DNA from: Trebonia sp963811335 | GTDB lineage: Bacteria; Actinomycetota; Actinomycetes; Streptosporangiales; Streptosporangiaceae | Assembly (NCBI GenBank): GCA_963811335.1 | Contig: CAWERB010000023.1 | Coordinates: forward strand, 248,001 to 312,000 | Length of the DNA: 64,000 nt | Reading direction: 5' to 3' | Shown: positions 18,847 through 27,755 of the stretch, one piece after another | Layout: the number at the start of each line of letters is the position of its first letter | How positions within the stretch are numbered: the stretch's first letter is position 1 | The notes under the pieces: generated by a model | Seen by the model: only the letters and a program-made list of their open reading frames with translations | Database searches by the model: none | What the model was told of the DNA's origin: nothing | Translations under genes and position numbers: made by a program

Positions 18847-19218
18847 ATGGATACGAGGTACGAGCTGGTACTTGCGCCTGCTGCGGTTCGAGCCCTGCTG
18901 AGCTTGAGCGACCCAGCGCGTAAGGAGCTCGCGGCAGCGCTCGGGGCAGAGCTGCTCAATGGCCCGAATGCCCGCAAGGAGGCATTCTACGATGGTGAAT
19001 TGCGCGCATGTCGGCGGGAAAGGGCGGTTTACACGGCGACTCCGCTTAGTTATGCCGCGTTCGTGGCCGTGCACCGGCCGCTTTCCGGGGATGAGCTGGC
19101 CCGGCTGCGGCGGGAGAAGGGACGCCGCCGTGCGTTGGCCCAGGGCTTCCACGTGCTGGACATCTTGCACCTGACCACGGCGTTCACGCGCGGAGTGCAC
19201 CTGGTCGGCTCCGCGTAG
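18847..19218 (+). CDS. Small RelE/ParE-like protein (putative toxin fold)
   Basis: 123 residues, ATG after GGGGGAG. The start YELVLAPAAVRALLSL and DPARKELAAALGAEL resembles the two N-terminal helices of RelE/ParE ribonucleases or gyrase poisons, followed by strands (YDGELRACRRERAVYTATP) and a basic helix (LARLRREKGRRRAL). No antitoxin precedes or follows it on the same strand; the nearest Phd-like gene is on the opposite strand 1.5 kb away. The family assignment is an inference from layout. Confidence 0.5.
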   Translation: MDTRYELVLAPAAVRALLSLSDPARKELAAALGAELLNGPNARKEAFYDGELRACRRERAVYTATPLSYAAFVAVHRPLSGDELARLRREKGRRRALAQGFHVLDILHLTTAFTRGVHLVGSA

Positions 19219-19249
19219 GCGTCAGCCGGCGGCGCGGCCTGCGGGGCCG

Positions 19250-19274
19250 GCCGGGGCGGAGGCTCCGCCCCGGC
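19250..19274. terminator. Bidirectional terminator palindrome
   Basis: Arms GCCGGGGCGGAG (19250-19261) and its complement (19263-19274) around one base, between convergent genes ending at 19218 and 19314. Confidence 0.75.
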
Positions 19275-19313
19275 TCTGGTGCCCGGCCGCGGCCGCCGCT
19301 CCGAGGACGCCGC

Positions 19314-20048
19314 TCACGGGGACGGCGACCCGTGGGCGGCGGGCAGGCGGAACGGCGGGTTCCTCGGCGCGTGCGCCGGCGGGTTCGCCGCGTAGGCGAA
19401 GATCACGATCCCGGCGACGAACACCGTCCCGGCCGCGATGAGGCGCTGGCGGAGCGCCGCGAACGCCGACCTCGCGTATGCGTAGTTCGCGGCCTGCACG
19501 ACGGTGTCCACCGCGTCCTTGAGCCTGGCCGCTTCTCTCGCGTGCGCCGGGCTCGGCGACTGCCTGGCGTCCTGGTTGGCCTCGATGAGCCGGCGGTAAA
19601 GGTCGGAGATGGAGTCGGCGACAGCGCCGTAGAACTCGTCCTGGTAGTTCTCCAGCTCGGCGCGGATCTTCCTGATCTGCTCGAGCCTGCGCCGGTCGCG
19701 CCGCCGGCCCGGGCCCGCGAGCTGCCGGTTCATCACCTCCAGGTCCAGCTGGGCCAGGGTGATCCACTCATCGGTGAGCATGAGGCTGGCCTGGAAGACC
19801 TGGTAGCCGACCGCGCCGAGCCCGGCCGCGAGGCCGAGGCAGGCGAACAGCAGGCGGGGCCAGTCCCCGGCGCCGAGGGAGCCGAGCCCGGTGAGCTGCA
19901 GGCCGGCGACCAGCACGCCGCCCGAGGCCGCCGCCGCGGTCAGCAGCCAGCGGGCCGCCGCCCGCAGGTTGTTCGTGGCCGTGGCGTAGCTGGCCGCCGG
20001 GGACGCGCCTGACTGCGTCAGGCCGGCTCCTGCGTCGGCGGATGTCAC
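19314..20048 (-). CDS. Unknown three-helix membrane protein, coupled to Phd-like gene
   Basis: 244 residues. Two adjacent helices (about 32-52 and 62-85), then a long charged, probably coiled-coil cytosolic segment (DEWITLAQLDLEVMNRQL, RRRLEQIRKIRAELENY), then a third helix near 200-220 and a Pro-rich tail. GTG 20048 overlaps the TGA of the upstream gene by four bases (GTGA), so translation is coupled. I do not recognise a characterised family. The architecture suits a membrane-bound sensor or scaffold working with the DNA-binding-like partner. Confidence 0.75.
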   Translation of the reverse strand: MTSADAGAGLTQSGASPAASYATATNNLRAAARWLLTAAAASGGVLVAGLQLTGLGSLGAGDWPRLLFACLGLAAGLGAVGYQVFQASLMLTDEWITLAQLDLEVMNRQLAGPGRRRDRRRLEQIRKIRAELENYQDEFYGAVADSISDLYRRLIEANQDARQSPSPAHAREAARLKDAVDTVVQAANYAYARSAFAALRQRLIAAGTVFVAGIVIFAYAANPPAHAPRNPPFRLPAAHGSPSP

Positions 20049-20740
20049 GCGCGGCGCGGTGCGGGCGTACGCAGGGCGTCGTCGAGCGTCACCATCTTCT
20101 TGGAACTCAAGATCTCCTTCTCGCCGAGGGCGGTGTTGTAGAGCACCCGGGACATGTTCTGCTCGATCAGGAACTCCACCAGCCCCCGCGTGACGGGGAT
20201 GACGATCGCGACCAGCTCGCGGTCGTGGGTGAGCGCGAGCGTCTGCCCGCCCTCCCCGGCCCGCTCGATCCGCTCGGCCGACAGCTCACCGATGCGCATG
20301 GTGAGCACGGACGGCCCCTCCGGCGCCTCATCATCGGGGTTGCGCGGGTTCAGCACCGCGTGCAGCCGCTCCAGGGTCTCCGTCGTCTCATGCGGCTGCA
20401 TGACGGTCCCGCCGATCACCGCCGCGACGACCGGGACGAGCAGTTCCGGCGCGTGCTGCTCCGGTGCCTGCCGCGCGTGCCCGTCTCCGGACGCGGGCAG
20501 CGCCATCACGTCATCGATGGTGGCCATCGGCTCGCCGGCCGCCATCGCCCGCTCGCCCTCGTCGATGCTCTGCCGTACGTGCGACCAGTTGTAGTCGACA
20601 AGGTGCTCCACCCAGGCCCGGGTCACCGGGATGATGACGGCGATCAGGCGGCCCCGGTTGGTCAGCGCGAGCGGCCTGCCGCTGCGCGCCCTTTCCCGCA
20701 GGTCTGTGCCGCGCAGCTCGCGGATCTTTACCGTGTCCAT
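20045..20740 (-). CDS. Tandem Phd/YefM-like protein (two copies of the fold)
   Basis: 231 residues from ATG 20740 (after AGGAAGAG). The segments near residues 3-60 (VKIRELRGTDLRERARSGRP, LIAVIIPVTRAWVEHLVDYN) and 145-215 (LTMRIGELSAERIERAGEGG, LVAIVIPVTRGLVEFLIEQN) are clear repeats of one another. Each has the Phd pattern: a beta-hairpin-helix DNA-binding head with LAL/IxVIIPV strands. Such antitoxins normally carry one head and a toxin-binding tail; two heads in one chain are unusual. No classical toxin is adjacent; the partner is the coupled membrane protein. Confidence 0.7.
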   Translation of the reverse strand: MDTVKIRELRGTDLRERARSGRPLALTNRGRLIAVIIPVTRAWVEHLVDYNWSHVRQSIDEGERAMAAGEPMATIDDVMALPASGDGHARQAPEQHAPELLVPVVAAVIGGTVMQPHETTETLERLHAVLNPRNPDDEAPEGPSVLTMRIGELSAERIERAGEGGQTLALTHDRELVAIVIPVTRGLVEFLIEQNMSRVLYNTALGEKEILSSKKMVTLDDALRTPAPRRA

Positions 20741-21406
20741 GGCATGGTGCTCTTCCTGCGGGTGCGTCCTGGACGAGGCCACGAGGCCGTCATCCCGGCC
20801 ACCCGCGCTGCAGACGGGTCACGCGGGCACGGGCGGGCATGCCCGCCGTGCCCCGCGGAGAGATCCCCCTGGATCTCCTGCTGGCTAGCCATGACGACGG
20901 CCCGACATCCGGGCTTGCCGCCACTTCCCCGCTTCTTCCCTTCGCCTCAGGTCCGCGCGGCGGCCTGGTGGCGCCCAGGGAAGAGCGACGCGGCGGTGGT
21001 CACTGGCTGAGTAACCGTCTCCTTTTTGCATCGCGCACCCCCGTGCGGCAGGTCGTTCGGTCTTTAGTGTCTACGTCTGGCTACGTTTGTAGCCAGACGT
21101 AATTATGGCACGTCAGGGTACTACGCGCCAACGGGGACCTGATGCCAGGGGCGCCGTTTCCCGCGGCCGCCGCCCCGGGCAATATCGCTGCCTATCGAGA
21201 ATGCCCGCCGCGGCCGCCGACCAGGCGACTTCTTACGACTGGCAGCCGCCCGATCACGAATTCTTTTATGGGCGCTAGGGGTTTTGGCCGCGATGGTGCA
21301 TAAAAAAGCTTCGATAACATGGCCTGGCCAGCGACAATGAGTGACTCACGGTGGTATCCGGCCGTGGGTGGCACGGTCGGTGGCACGGTCGGTGGCGTCG
21401 CCGTGG
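20741..21406. other. Gene-free region upstream of the Phd-like operon
   Basis: About 660 bp with no gene I can support. It contains an AT-richer block (20990-21120) with the 13-bp-arm palindrome and, at 21367-21402, a 12-bp tandem repeat (GGTGGCACGGTC twice plus a partial third). Confidence 0.6.
21072..21101. promoter_or_regulatory. Perfect 13-bp-arm palindrome
   Basis: Arms TACGTCTGGCTAC (21072-21084) and GTAGCCAGACGTA (21089-21101) around GTTT, followed by AATTAT. It lies 330 bp upstream of the tandem Phd-like gene and could be its operator, a terminator, or a recombination site. Confidence 0.55.
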
Positions 21407-21877
21407 TCAGCTGACGCACGCGTCACACGGGACACGGCCGGCCACGCACCGCGGGTCGGGGCAGAGCCCTTCGTCCTCGCCGAACTCGTTGTAGACGTGT
21501 CCCTCGCCGTCGCAGGCCTGGCAGTTGAGCAGGCGGGCGCCGTCGCAGGCCAGGCACGTGTCGCCGTGGTCACCGGGGCAGCCGGGCAGCAGGCAGGAGG
21601 TGCAGATGACGGCCTGCCTGGTGCCGAAGCACCTTGTGCAGGCGGCCGGGTCGCGCGGCGGCCCGGCCCACCGGCCGCCGGGCCCGGAGGGGGTGCAGCA
21701 GTCCTCGGCGCGCCAGCTCCCGCTGAGCGGCTCGCCGGCCGGGGTCATCGGCTGGCGGCAGGCGGTGCAGGCGGGCGCGAGGTCCAGGCCGTCGGGGACG
21801 ACCGTGCGCAGCGGCATCCCGTGCTGGCCGGCGTGACCGTCCGGGCAGGCATACATCAGGGCCTTGGCGTACGTCAT
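21407..21877 (-). CDS. Cysteine-rich zinc-binding protein (DnaJ-like CxxCxGxG)
   Basis: 156 residues from ATG 21877. Many CxxC pairs: ACTACRQ, CTRC, CTSC, CLACDG, CQACDGEGHVY and a final CDAC. The CxxCDGxG motif matches the zinc-binding ribbon of DnaJ-type chaperones, but there is no J domain. Probably a metal-bound adaptor; function unknown. Confidence 0.7.
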   Translation of the reverse strand: MTYAKALMYACPDGHAGQHGMPLRTVVPDGLDLAPACTACRQPMTPAGEPLSGSWRAEDCCTPSGPGGRWAGPPRDPAACTRCFGTRQAVICTSCLLPGCPGDHGDTCLACDGARLLNCQACDGEGHVYNEFGEDEGLCPDPRCVAGRVPCDACVS

Positions 21878-21990
21878 GGAAGTTTGTCTACCACCGGCGG
21901 CGCCACTGCGCGGCCAGGACCGCGGCCAACGCCGGGCAGCGCCCCGGTGAACTCCTGATACCCGCCGTGAAGGCTCCCCTCGGGCCCGGG

Positions 21991-22806
21991 CTACCCCGTC
22001 TCGCCACGCGGCGTCTTGCGGCCGTGCACGGCGGCGTACTCGGCCGCCAGCCACGGGCCGAGGTCGTCGATGAGCATGGTCAGTACCGCGCGGTCCGCGG
22101 CTGGCGCCCGCCCGATGGCCGCGGCCGTCCTCATCTGGCCCGCGCGGGCCGGGTAGTAGTGACTGAAGAGGTCGGCCGACTCGCCAAGGTCGCTGGTCCA
22201 GCCGCCCCAGCGGGGCATGACCAGCGTGAACCCGGTCCGCACGACACGGCGGCCGACTTGGCGGCCGAGCGCGCGCAGGCCCGCCCCGGTGCGCTCGGCG
22301 CGGAGCCGGTCCCGCCAGCGGGGAAGGGCGTCGCCGAGGTCGCCGTTGGTTTCCCTGGCGAGCAGCGAGGTGGGCCGGTAGCGGGGCAGATGGGTGGCCA
22401 GGTCCGGCCCGGAAAGCGGCGTGCACAGGCACGCGACGAACCAGCCGAGGTCATACCGCTCGATGTCGCTGAGCAGCGTCGCAGTGCTGAACAGGAGGAT
22501 CCCCGCCCCGTTGAGCTGGTCAAAGCGCGCATCGACCGCGGCCTCGAGACGGCGGGCGGCGGCCCGGTCGGGTTCGCCGGGCGCATCGTGCAGTGCGAGC
22601 AGGACGTCCAGGTCGGACCGGCCGGGCACGGCCGTGCCGCGGGGGATGCTGCCGTACAGGTAGGCGCTGTGCAGCCGGGCTGGGCCAAAGGCGTCCGCGA
22701 TCCCCGCCCGCGCCGCCGCGACGACGGGGGCGAACGCCTCAGGCACGCGGGCGAGGTCACCCTCGCGCGCGATGAACCCGTCATCGTCAAGACCCTTCGG
22801 CCGCAT
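21991..22806 (-). CDS. Nucleotidyltransferase-domain protein
   Basis: 271 residues from ATG 22806 (an upstream in-frame ATG at 22872 exists). The Pol-beta-like NTase signature YGSIPRGTAVPGRSDLDVLL has GS and DxD metal ligands, near residues 50-70. The C-terminal part is helical (WLAAEYAAVHG) and resembles the substrate-binding half of aminoglycoside/adenylyl transferases. Substrate unknown. Divergent from the reductase at 22962. Confidence 0.8.
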   Translation of the reverse strand: MRPKGLDDDGFIAREGDLARVPEAFAPVVAAARAGIADAFGPARLHSAYLYGSIPRGTAVPGRSDLDVLLALHDAPGEPDRAAARRLEAAVDARFDQLNGAGILLFSTATLLSDIERYDLGWFVACLCTPLSGPDLATHLPRYRPTSLLARETNGDLGDALPRWRDRLRAERTGAGLRALGRQVGRRVVRTGFTLVMPRWGGWTSDLGESADLFSHYYPARAGQMRTAAAIGRAPAADRAVLTMLIDDLGPWLAAEYAAVHGRKTPRGETG

Positions 22807-22961
22807 CACCGCACTGTGCCGTACATGCCCGGCCGCGTGCCACCGGTTTAGCGCCTGCCGCCCGCGGGTCACCCCGTCCTGCGGTGGCGCTGGCCAAGGG
22901 CCGAGCGCGACTCCCCCCGCTGGTCATCGGCCTGGTCCCGGCCGTGCGCTAGCGTGCCCTG

Positions 22962-23792
22962 GTGGACCTTCTCGTGGTGGGCGGCAGCGGGTTCCTCGGG
23001 CTGAGGATCACCCGGCAGGCTAGGCGCGCGGGCCACCGCGTCATCGCCACCTGCCACGCGAGCGCCCCGCCGGCCGTCGACGCGGACTGGCGCAGCCTGG
23101 ACATCCGGCGCCGCGACGACGTCACGGCGCTCGCCCGCCGGGCCAGGCCGGACGCGGTCATCAACGCCGCGTACCGGAAGTCCGACTGGGCGGTCACCGC
23201 AGACGGCGGCGCGCACGTCGCGCTCGCGGCGGCCGCGGCGGGCGCCCGGCTGGTGCACGTGTCAAGCGACGCGGTTTTCTCCGGCGCCGCGCCCAGCTAC
23301 GACGAAACCAGCCCGCCCGATCCGGTGACGCCTTACGGCGCCGCCAAGGCAGCGGCGGAGACCGCGGTCAAGGGCATCGCCCCGGGCGCCGTCATCGCCC
23401 GGACATCACTGATCATCGGCGACGGCGACTCCGTGCACGAGTGCTTCGTGCACGCGATGGCGGCGGGCACCGCGCCCGGCGTCCTGTACACCGACGAGGT
23501 GCGCTGCCCCGTGCACGTCGGCGACCTGGCCGCGGCGCTGCTGGAGCTGGCGGCCGGGCCGCACGCGGGGACCTGCCACGTCGTCGGCGCCGACGCCGTC
23601 AGCCGTCACGAGCTCGGCCTGCTGATCGCCGCGCGCGACGGCCTTGACCCCGCCATGCTGCCGGGCGCCCCGCGCCCCGCCACGGGACCGCCGCGCCCGC
23701 TCGCGGTGCGCCTGGACAGCACCAGCACCCAGGCGCGGCTGGGCACCCGGCTGCGCGGGGCACGCGACTTCCTCGCGCCCGCACGGGCCTGA
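22962..23792 (+). CDS. RmlD-like NAD(P)-dependent sugar-nucleotide reductase
   Basis: 276 residues. Extended SDR: nucleotide loop VVGGSGFLG near the N-terminus, NAAYRKSDW, VSSDAVFSG, catalytic YGAAKAAAE (YxxxK) and VHVGDLAAAL. This pattern is typical of dTDP-4-dehydrorhamnose reductase relatives. No other dTDP-sugar gene is nearby, so the substrate may differ. GTG start. Confidence 0.85.
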   Translation: MDLLVVGGSGFLGLRITRQARRAGHRVIATCHASAPPAVDADWRSLDIRRRDDVTALARRARPDAVINAAYRKSDWAVTADGGAHVALAAAAAGARLVHVSSDAVFSGAAPSYDETSPPDPVTPYGAAKAAAETAVKGIAPGAVIARTSLIIGDGDSVHECFVHAMAAGTAPGVLYTDEVRCPVHVGDLAAALLELAAGPHAGTCHVVGADAVSRHELGLLIAARDGLDPAMLPGAPRPATGPPRPLAVRLDSTSTQARLGTRLRGARDFLAPARA

Positions 23793-23829
23793 CCGGGCGC
23801 GAGCGGGCCGCGCCGGGTACTGTCGGCGG

Positions 23830-24780
23830 GTGACGCATCCGCTGCTCGACCCGCTGCTCGTGCGCGCGGTGGAGCAGGCCGCCGCCAAGCATCTGGGGAA
23901 CGCCTGGCGGCATGACGGGTTCACCGATTTGCGCCACCGCGGGTCCCATCCGTGCGGCATCTTCACCGGGACGCCGCTGTCGGTGTTCGCCAAGCTCGAG
24001 GGCTCGCCGGCCGGGGCGGAGCAGTTCGCCGCCGAGCTGCGCGGGCTTAGCCTGATCCGCTCGCGTACCGACGTGGCAACGCCGGTGCCGGTGGCCGGCG
24101 GGGTCGTCGCCGCCGGCGGCGGGACGCTGCTGCTTTACGAGGCGCTGCCGGAGCGGGGTGGCCCCGCCGGGCAGGCGGCGGACTCGCGGACGCCGGGCGA
24201 CTACGCGGCGATCGGCCGGGCGCTGGCCGGGCTGCACCGGGTCCGCGGGGAGGCGTTCGGGCTGGCGGAGTTCGACGGGTTCTTCGGTCCGCTGCCGCAG
24301 AGCAACCGCCCGGCCGGCTCGGGGCGCTGGGCTGACTTCTACGCCGAGCGGCGGGTGCTGCCGATGCTGCGGCTCGCGATCGATTCCGGTTTCCTCCCGG
24401 CCGGGCTGGCACTGGGGGTGGACCGGGTGGTGGCGCGGCTGCCGGCGCTGTGCGGGCCGGACCCGGTGCCTGTTCTGCTGCACGGGGACGCGCAGCAGAA
24501 CAACTTCATCTGCACGGCGGACGGCGCGGTGGCGATCGACGTGGCGCCGTACTACGGGCACCCGGAGGCCGACCTCGCGCTCGTGGAGTGCTTTTCCCCG
24601 GCGGACCCGGCGCTGCTGCGCGCGTACGCGGAGCTCGCCCCGCTCGACCCCGGGTTCGCCGGGCGGCGCGAGCTGTGGCGGCTGCACCTGTACCTCGCGG
24701 CGGTCGCGGTGGGCGGCGCGAGCCCGTTGGGGCGCTCGTTCCTGCCCCGCATCGCCGCCGCCGTCCGCCGGTACTCCTAG
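23830..24780 (+). CDS. Fructosamine/ketosamine-3-kinase family protein
   Basis: 316 residues from GTG 23830, 37 bp after the reductase stop. Protein-kinase-like fold with Brenner motif LLHGDAQQNNF and metal site VAIDVAPYYGHPEADLAL. FN3K relatives phosphorylate Amadori-type sugar adducts and so repair glycated amines. The start THPLLDPLLVRAVEQAA fits the family. The stop lies only a few bases from the right end of a TnpB element inserted downstream. Confidence 0.85.
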   Translation: MTHPLLDPLLVRAVEQAAAKHLGNAWRHDGFTDLRHRGSHPCGIFTGTPLSVFAKLEGSPAGAEQFAAELRGLSLIRSRTDVATPVPVAGGVVAAGGGTLLLYEALPERGGPAGQAADSRTPGDYAAIGRALAGLHRVRGEAFGLAEFDGFFGPLPQSNRPAGSGRWADFYAERRVLPMLRLAIDSGFLPAGLALGVDRVVARLPALCGPDPVPVLLHGDAQQNNFICTADGAVAIDVAPYYGHPEADLALVECFSPADPALLRAYAELAPLDPGFAGRRELWRLHLYLAAVAVGGASPLGRSFLPRIAAAVRRYS

Positions 24781-24782
24781 TG

Positions 24783-26330
24783 CACCTGTCCGTAAGTTTG
24801 TCGGGGGTTGTCCCGGCGTGGTTGCGGGCTCCTCGCGTTTGTGCGAGCGACTCCCCGTCTTGCCGCCGTTGTCTGGCGGGGTTGGGGCGGGCCGGTGCCG
24901 GCGAGGTGCCTGCGGGGTGCGGGCCGTGATGGGGGCCTGCGCCGCGGGTCACGCCGCGCGGGGTGCAGCACCAGGAAGGTGGGCTCCCGTGCGACGGTGC
25001 GTGATCCCCGGCCCGGCTGGGACAGCGGGGATGATGCCGCCGCCAGGTGCCCTGGCGGCGATGCTGGCGGCCGCGACCAGGTTGCGGTGGCCGCCCTGCC
25101 CGCAGTGCGGGCAGGTGAAGTTCCGCCCGGCGGGCTTCGGTACCCGTCGGGCGCACCGGGGGCAGGTAGAGGACGTGCCCCGCTCGTCCACTAGGTGCAC
25201 GGTGATCCCGGCGGCCTCGGCCTTGTCGCACAGGACCCCGATCAGGTGGCCGACCCGCCAGTCCCGGGTCCGCTGATTGTGCCGCCGTCCTGCCTTGAGG
25301 TGCAGCACGCCGCGGGGGTCGCCGACGGCGAGGGTGCCGATGCGGTTGCCCAGCGCCCAGCTGATGACCTGCTTGGCGGCTTCGTGCTGGGCCTGGCGGA
25401 CCCGGCGGGCGTGCCGGGCCTGCGTCTTGCGCTCGCTCCTGCGGTGCTTGCGCCACCGCCGCGATCCCCGCTGCCCGGGCTTGGGCGCCCGGCCGGCCGC
25501 GGCGCGGGTGCGGCCCTTGCGGTCCCGCAGGTGCTGCCGGCATTCGGCCCGGATCGCCCGCCCGGACACCAGCAGCCCCTGCCCCTCCGGTCCGGCGGCG
25601 GCGTACGGGTGGATGATGCCCAGGTCGACCCCGGCGGTCCGGCCGGCGTCGGGGCCCTGCCCGGGCGGGTAGACGGCGACCGGGACCTCGGCGGTCACGT
25701 CCGCGTACAGCCGCCCCGCGTCATAGCCGAGGGTCACCGACCGGACCTGCCCTGCGGGGTAGGGGATGTCCCGGTCCAGCCGGACGGCCAGCGGCGGGCA
25801 GCCGCTGCGCCACCGGGATCGCCAGCACCCGCCCGTCGAGCCGGAACGTGCCGTGATACCAGCGGACCGGCACCAGGGCGCGCTTGCGCCGCGGGTAGCG
25901 GGCGGTCACGTCGCCGTCCTTGCGGTGCTTGGCGGCGGCGAACCAGGCGTCGCTATAGCGGCGCAGCACCGACCGGGCGCCGGTGCTGTCGAGTTCCCCG
26001 AACGTGCCCGGCCCGGAGGCGGCAAGCTCCCGGCACAGCCCGGCGTACCCGGCCAGCGGCGCATCGTGGCGGCGCCGCCGCCACGCGTTCAGTTCCAGCA
26101 CGCAGCACCACACGTCGCCCGCCGAGCGCAGCAGCCCGAACACCCGCTCCCGCTGACGGCGGGTCACCCGCAGCCCGCACCGCGCGGTCCGGTACACACC
26201 CCTCCTGCTTATATTTTCGTGACAAAACAGCGAACACCATGCCGACGGCCAGCCATAGCCCAGCGCACATCCGCAGCCCGCCACACTGCCTAGCACAACC
26301 CCGACGAATTAACGGGGCGCACCCACTAGC
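24783..26330 (-). mobile_element. IS200/IS605-superfamily TnpB-only element
   Basis: TnpB with about 165 bp of 3' flank rich in stems (for example CCGCC/GGCGG near 24860), ending a few bases after the ketosamine-kinase stop. The left side is a relatively AT-rich stretch (26200-26350). No TnpA is present, so it is a non-autonomous element. Ends are approximate. Confidence 0.5.
24949..26197 (-). pseudogene. TnpB, frameshifted, with RuvC-III Asp replaced by Asn
   Basis: Start GTG 26197 is supported by AGGAGGGG just upstream. The N-terminal half (RVTRRQRERVFGLLRSAGD, NAWRRRRHD, ARYPRRKR) and C-terminal half (25737 leftward) lie in different frames; the change falls near 25800. RuvC-I is TAGVDLGI; RuvC-II reads TLAVGDPRG (Asp, as in this clade); the zinc finger is CPRC...CPHC; RuvC-III is GHRNLVAAASI, where relatives have HRD. 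The last change would remove a catalytic metal ligand. A dead or repurposed TnpB is possible. Confidence 0.8.
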
Positions 26331-26353
26331 GAAATCAGGATAAAGAGGTAGCC

Positions 26354-27718
26354 ATGGCGGCTTTCCGGTGGTGTTATATCGCGGGCTGCCGTACGTCGAA
26401 CCGAGAGCGAGGTGCCGTGGGGCTGGAGATCAGGCCGATCACCCGCGACGAGGCCGTGGAGTACCTCAAGGTGCTGCCGTTCGCCAACGGCATGCCCTGG
26501 TGGGAGCCCTACCCGGCCGCCTGGTACGGCGGGCAGGCGGTTTACCCGCCGCACCGGCCGCCCGCCCCGGCCGAGCAGCTGGAGAAGTGGGCGGATGAGA
26601 TCATCGCGGACCCGGTCTTCCACCCGCAGGCGGCGTTCTCCGACGGCCGGATCGTGGGCGGGTCGGCGATGCTGTCCCTGGAGATCACCGTCCCTGGCCC
26701 GCGGTTCGCCGCGCTCGGCGGGGTGACCTCCACGGCGGTGATCGCCACGCACCGGCGGCGCGGCGTGCTGCGGGGCATCATGCAGGCGATGTTCAACGAG
26801 GCGCTGGCCCGCGGCGAGGCCGTCGCCGCGCTGAGCGCGAGCGAGGGCGGCATCTACGGCCGGTTCGGCTACGGCCCCGCCACGCTGCGGACCCGGTGGG
26901 AGATCGAGCGGTCGGCCGCGGCGCTGCGCCCGCCCGCCGCGGCGCCGGCCGGGTCGCTCGAGCTCGCGGACGCGGCGGCGGCACGCGAAGCCTGGCCGGC
27001 GCTGCACGAGGCCGCGCGCCGCCGGCGGGTCGGGGAGATCTCACCGCAGACCGGGCAGTGGGCGAGCCTGTCGGACTCGGGCGAGGCACCCGACGGGCCG
27101 CTGCGCTACCTCATCCACCGGGCGCCCGGCGGGGACATCGACGGCATCGCCAGGTACCGGCTGCCGTGGTCGCCGGACGTTGCGGAGGCCGGGGTGCTGG
27201 TCGTGGAGGGCCTTGAGGCGGTCACCGATGACGCCTACCGCGCGCTGTGGGAGCTGCTGCTCGACTTCGACCTCACCCGCCGCATCGTGGCGGTGACGCG
27301 GCCGGCGGACGAGCCGCTGCGCTGGATGCTCGAGGACCCTCGCGCCATGCGGATCACCCGGCAGACCGACAACTTCTGGGTCCGGCTGCTTGACGTTCCC
27401 GCCGCGCTCGAGGCCCGCCGCTACGAGGCCGACGGGTCGCTGGTCCTCCAGATAGCGGAGGACGCCATGTGCCCCGCGAACGCGGGCCGGTGGCGGCTGT
27501 CGGTCAGCGGCGGCGCGGCGTCGTGCACGCCCGCCGGCGGCGCGGCCCCTGACCTGACCGCCGATGTCCATGCGCTCGGGTCGCTGTACCTGGGCGGGAT
27601 GTCGGCGTCGCTGCTGGCCGCCGCGGGCCGGCTCCGGCAGCACCGCGACGGCGCGGTCGGCCTGCTGTCCAGGCTGCTGCGGGCCGACCCGCCGCCGTTC
27701 AACGCGATCGGCTTCTGA
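26354..27718 (+). CDS. Eis-like GNAT acetyltransferase
   Basis: 454 residues from ATG 26354 (AAAGAGG upstream); GTG 26417 just before LEIRPITRDE is the alternative, and the extra 21 residues may be new sequence next to the IS. Domains: N-terminal GNAT with acetyl-CoA loop THRRRGVLRGIM, second GNAT-like half (YEADGSLVLQIA), and a C-terminal SCP2-like part ending in the carboxylate NAIGF, as in Eis. Eis enzymes acetylate amines at several sites on aminoglycosides or lysines. Confidence 0.88.
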   Translation: MAAFRWCYIAGCRTSNRERGAVGLEIRPITRDEAVEYLKVLPFANGMPWWEPYPAAWYGGQAVYPPHRPPAPAEQLEKWADEIIADPVFHPQAAFSDGRIVGGSAMLSLEITVPGPRFAALGGVTSTAVIATHRRRGVLRGIMQAMFNEALARGEAVAALSASEGGIYGRFGYGPATLRTRWEIERSAAALRPPAAAPAGSLELADAAAAREAWPALHEAARRRRVGEISPQTGQWASLSDSGEAPDGPLRYLIHRAPGGDIDGIARYRLPWSPDVAEAGVLVVEGLEAVTDDAYRALWELLLDFDLTRRIVAVTRPADEPLRWMLEDPRAMRITRQTDNFWVRLLDVPAALEARRYEADGSLVLQIAEDAMCPANAGRWRLSVSGGAASCTPAGGAAPDLTADVHALGSLYLGGMSASLLAAAGRLRQHRDGAVGLLSRLLRADPPPFNAIGF

Positions 27719-27736
27719 TGCCTGCCCGCGGACCGT

Positions 27737-27754
27737 TGCCGCCGGGCGGCGGCA
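27737..27754. terminator. Bidirectional hairpin between convergent genes
   Basis: Arms TGCCGCC (27737-27743) and GGCGGCA (27748-27754), loop GGGC, between the Eis-like stop and the stop of the DUF3887 gene. Confidence 0.65.
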
Positions 27755-27755
27755 G

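Noticed and set aside
24506..25543. Second long minus ORF across ketosamine kinase and TnpB
   Set aside because: Arg/Pro-rich shadow frame of TnpB and its flank.
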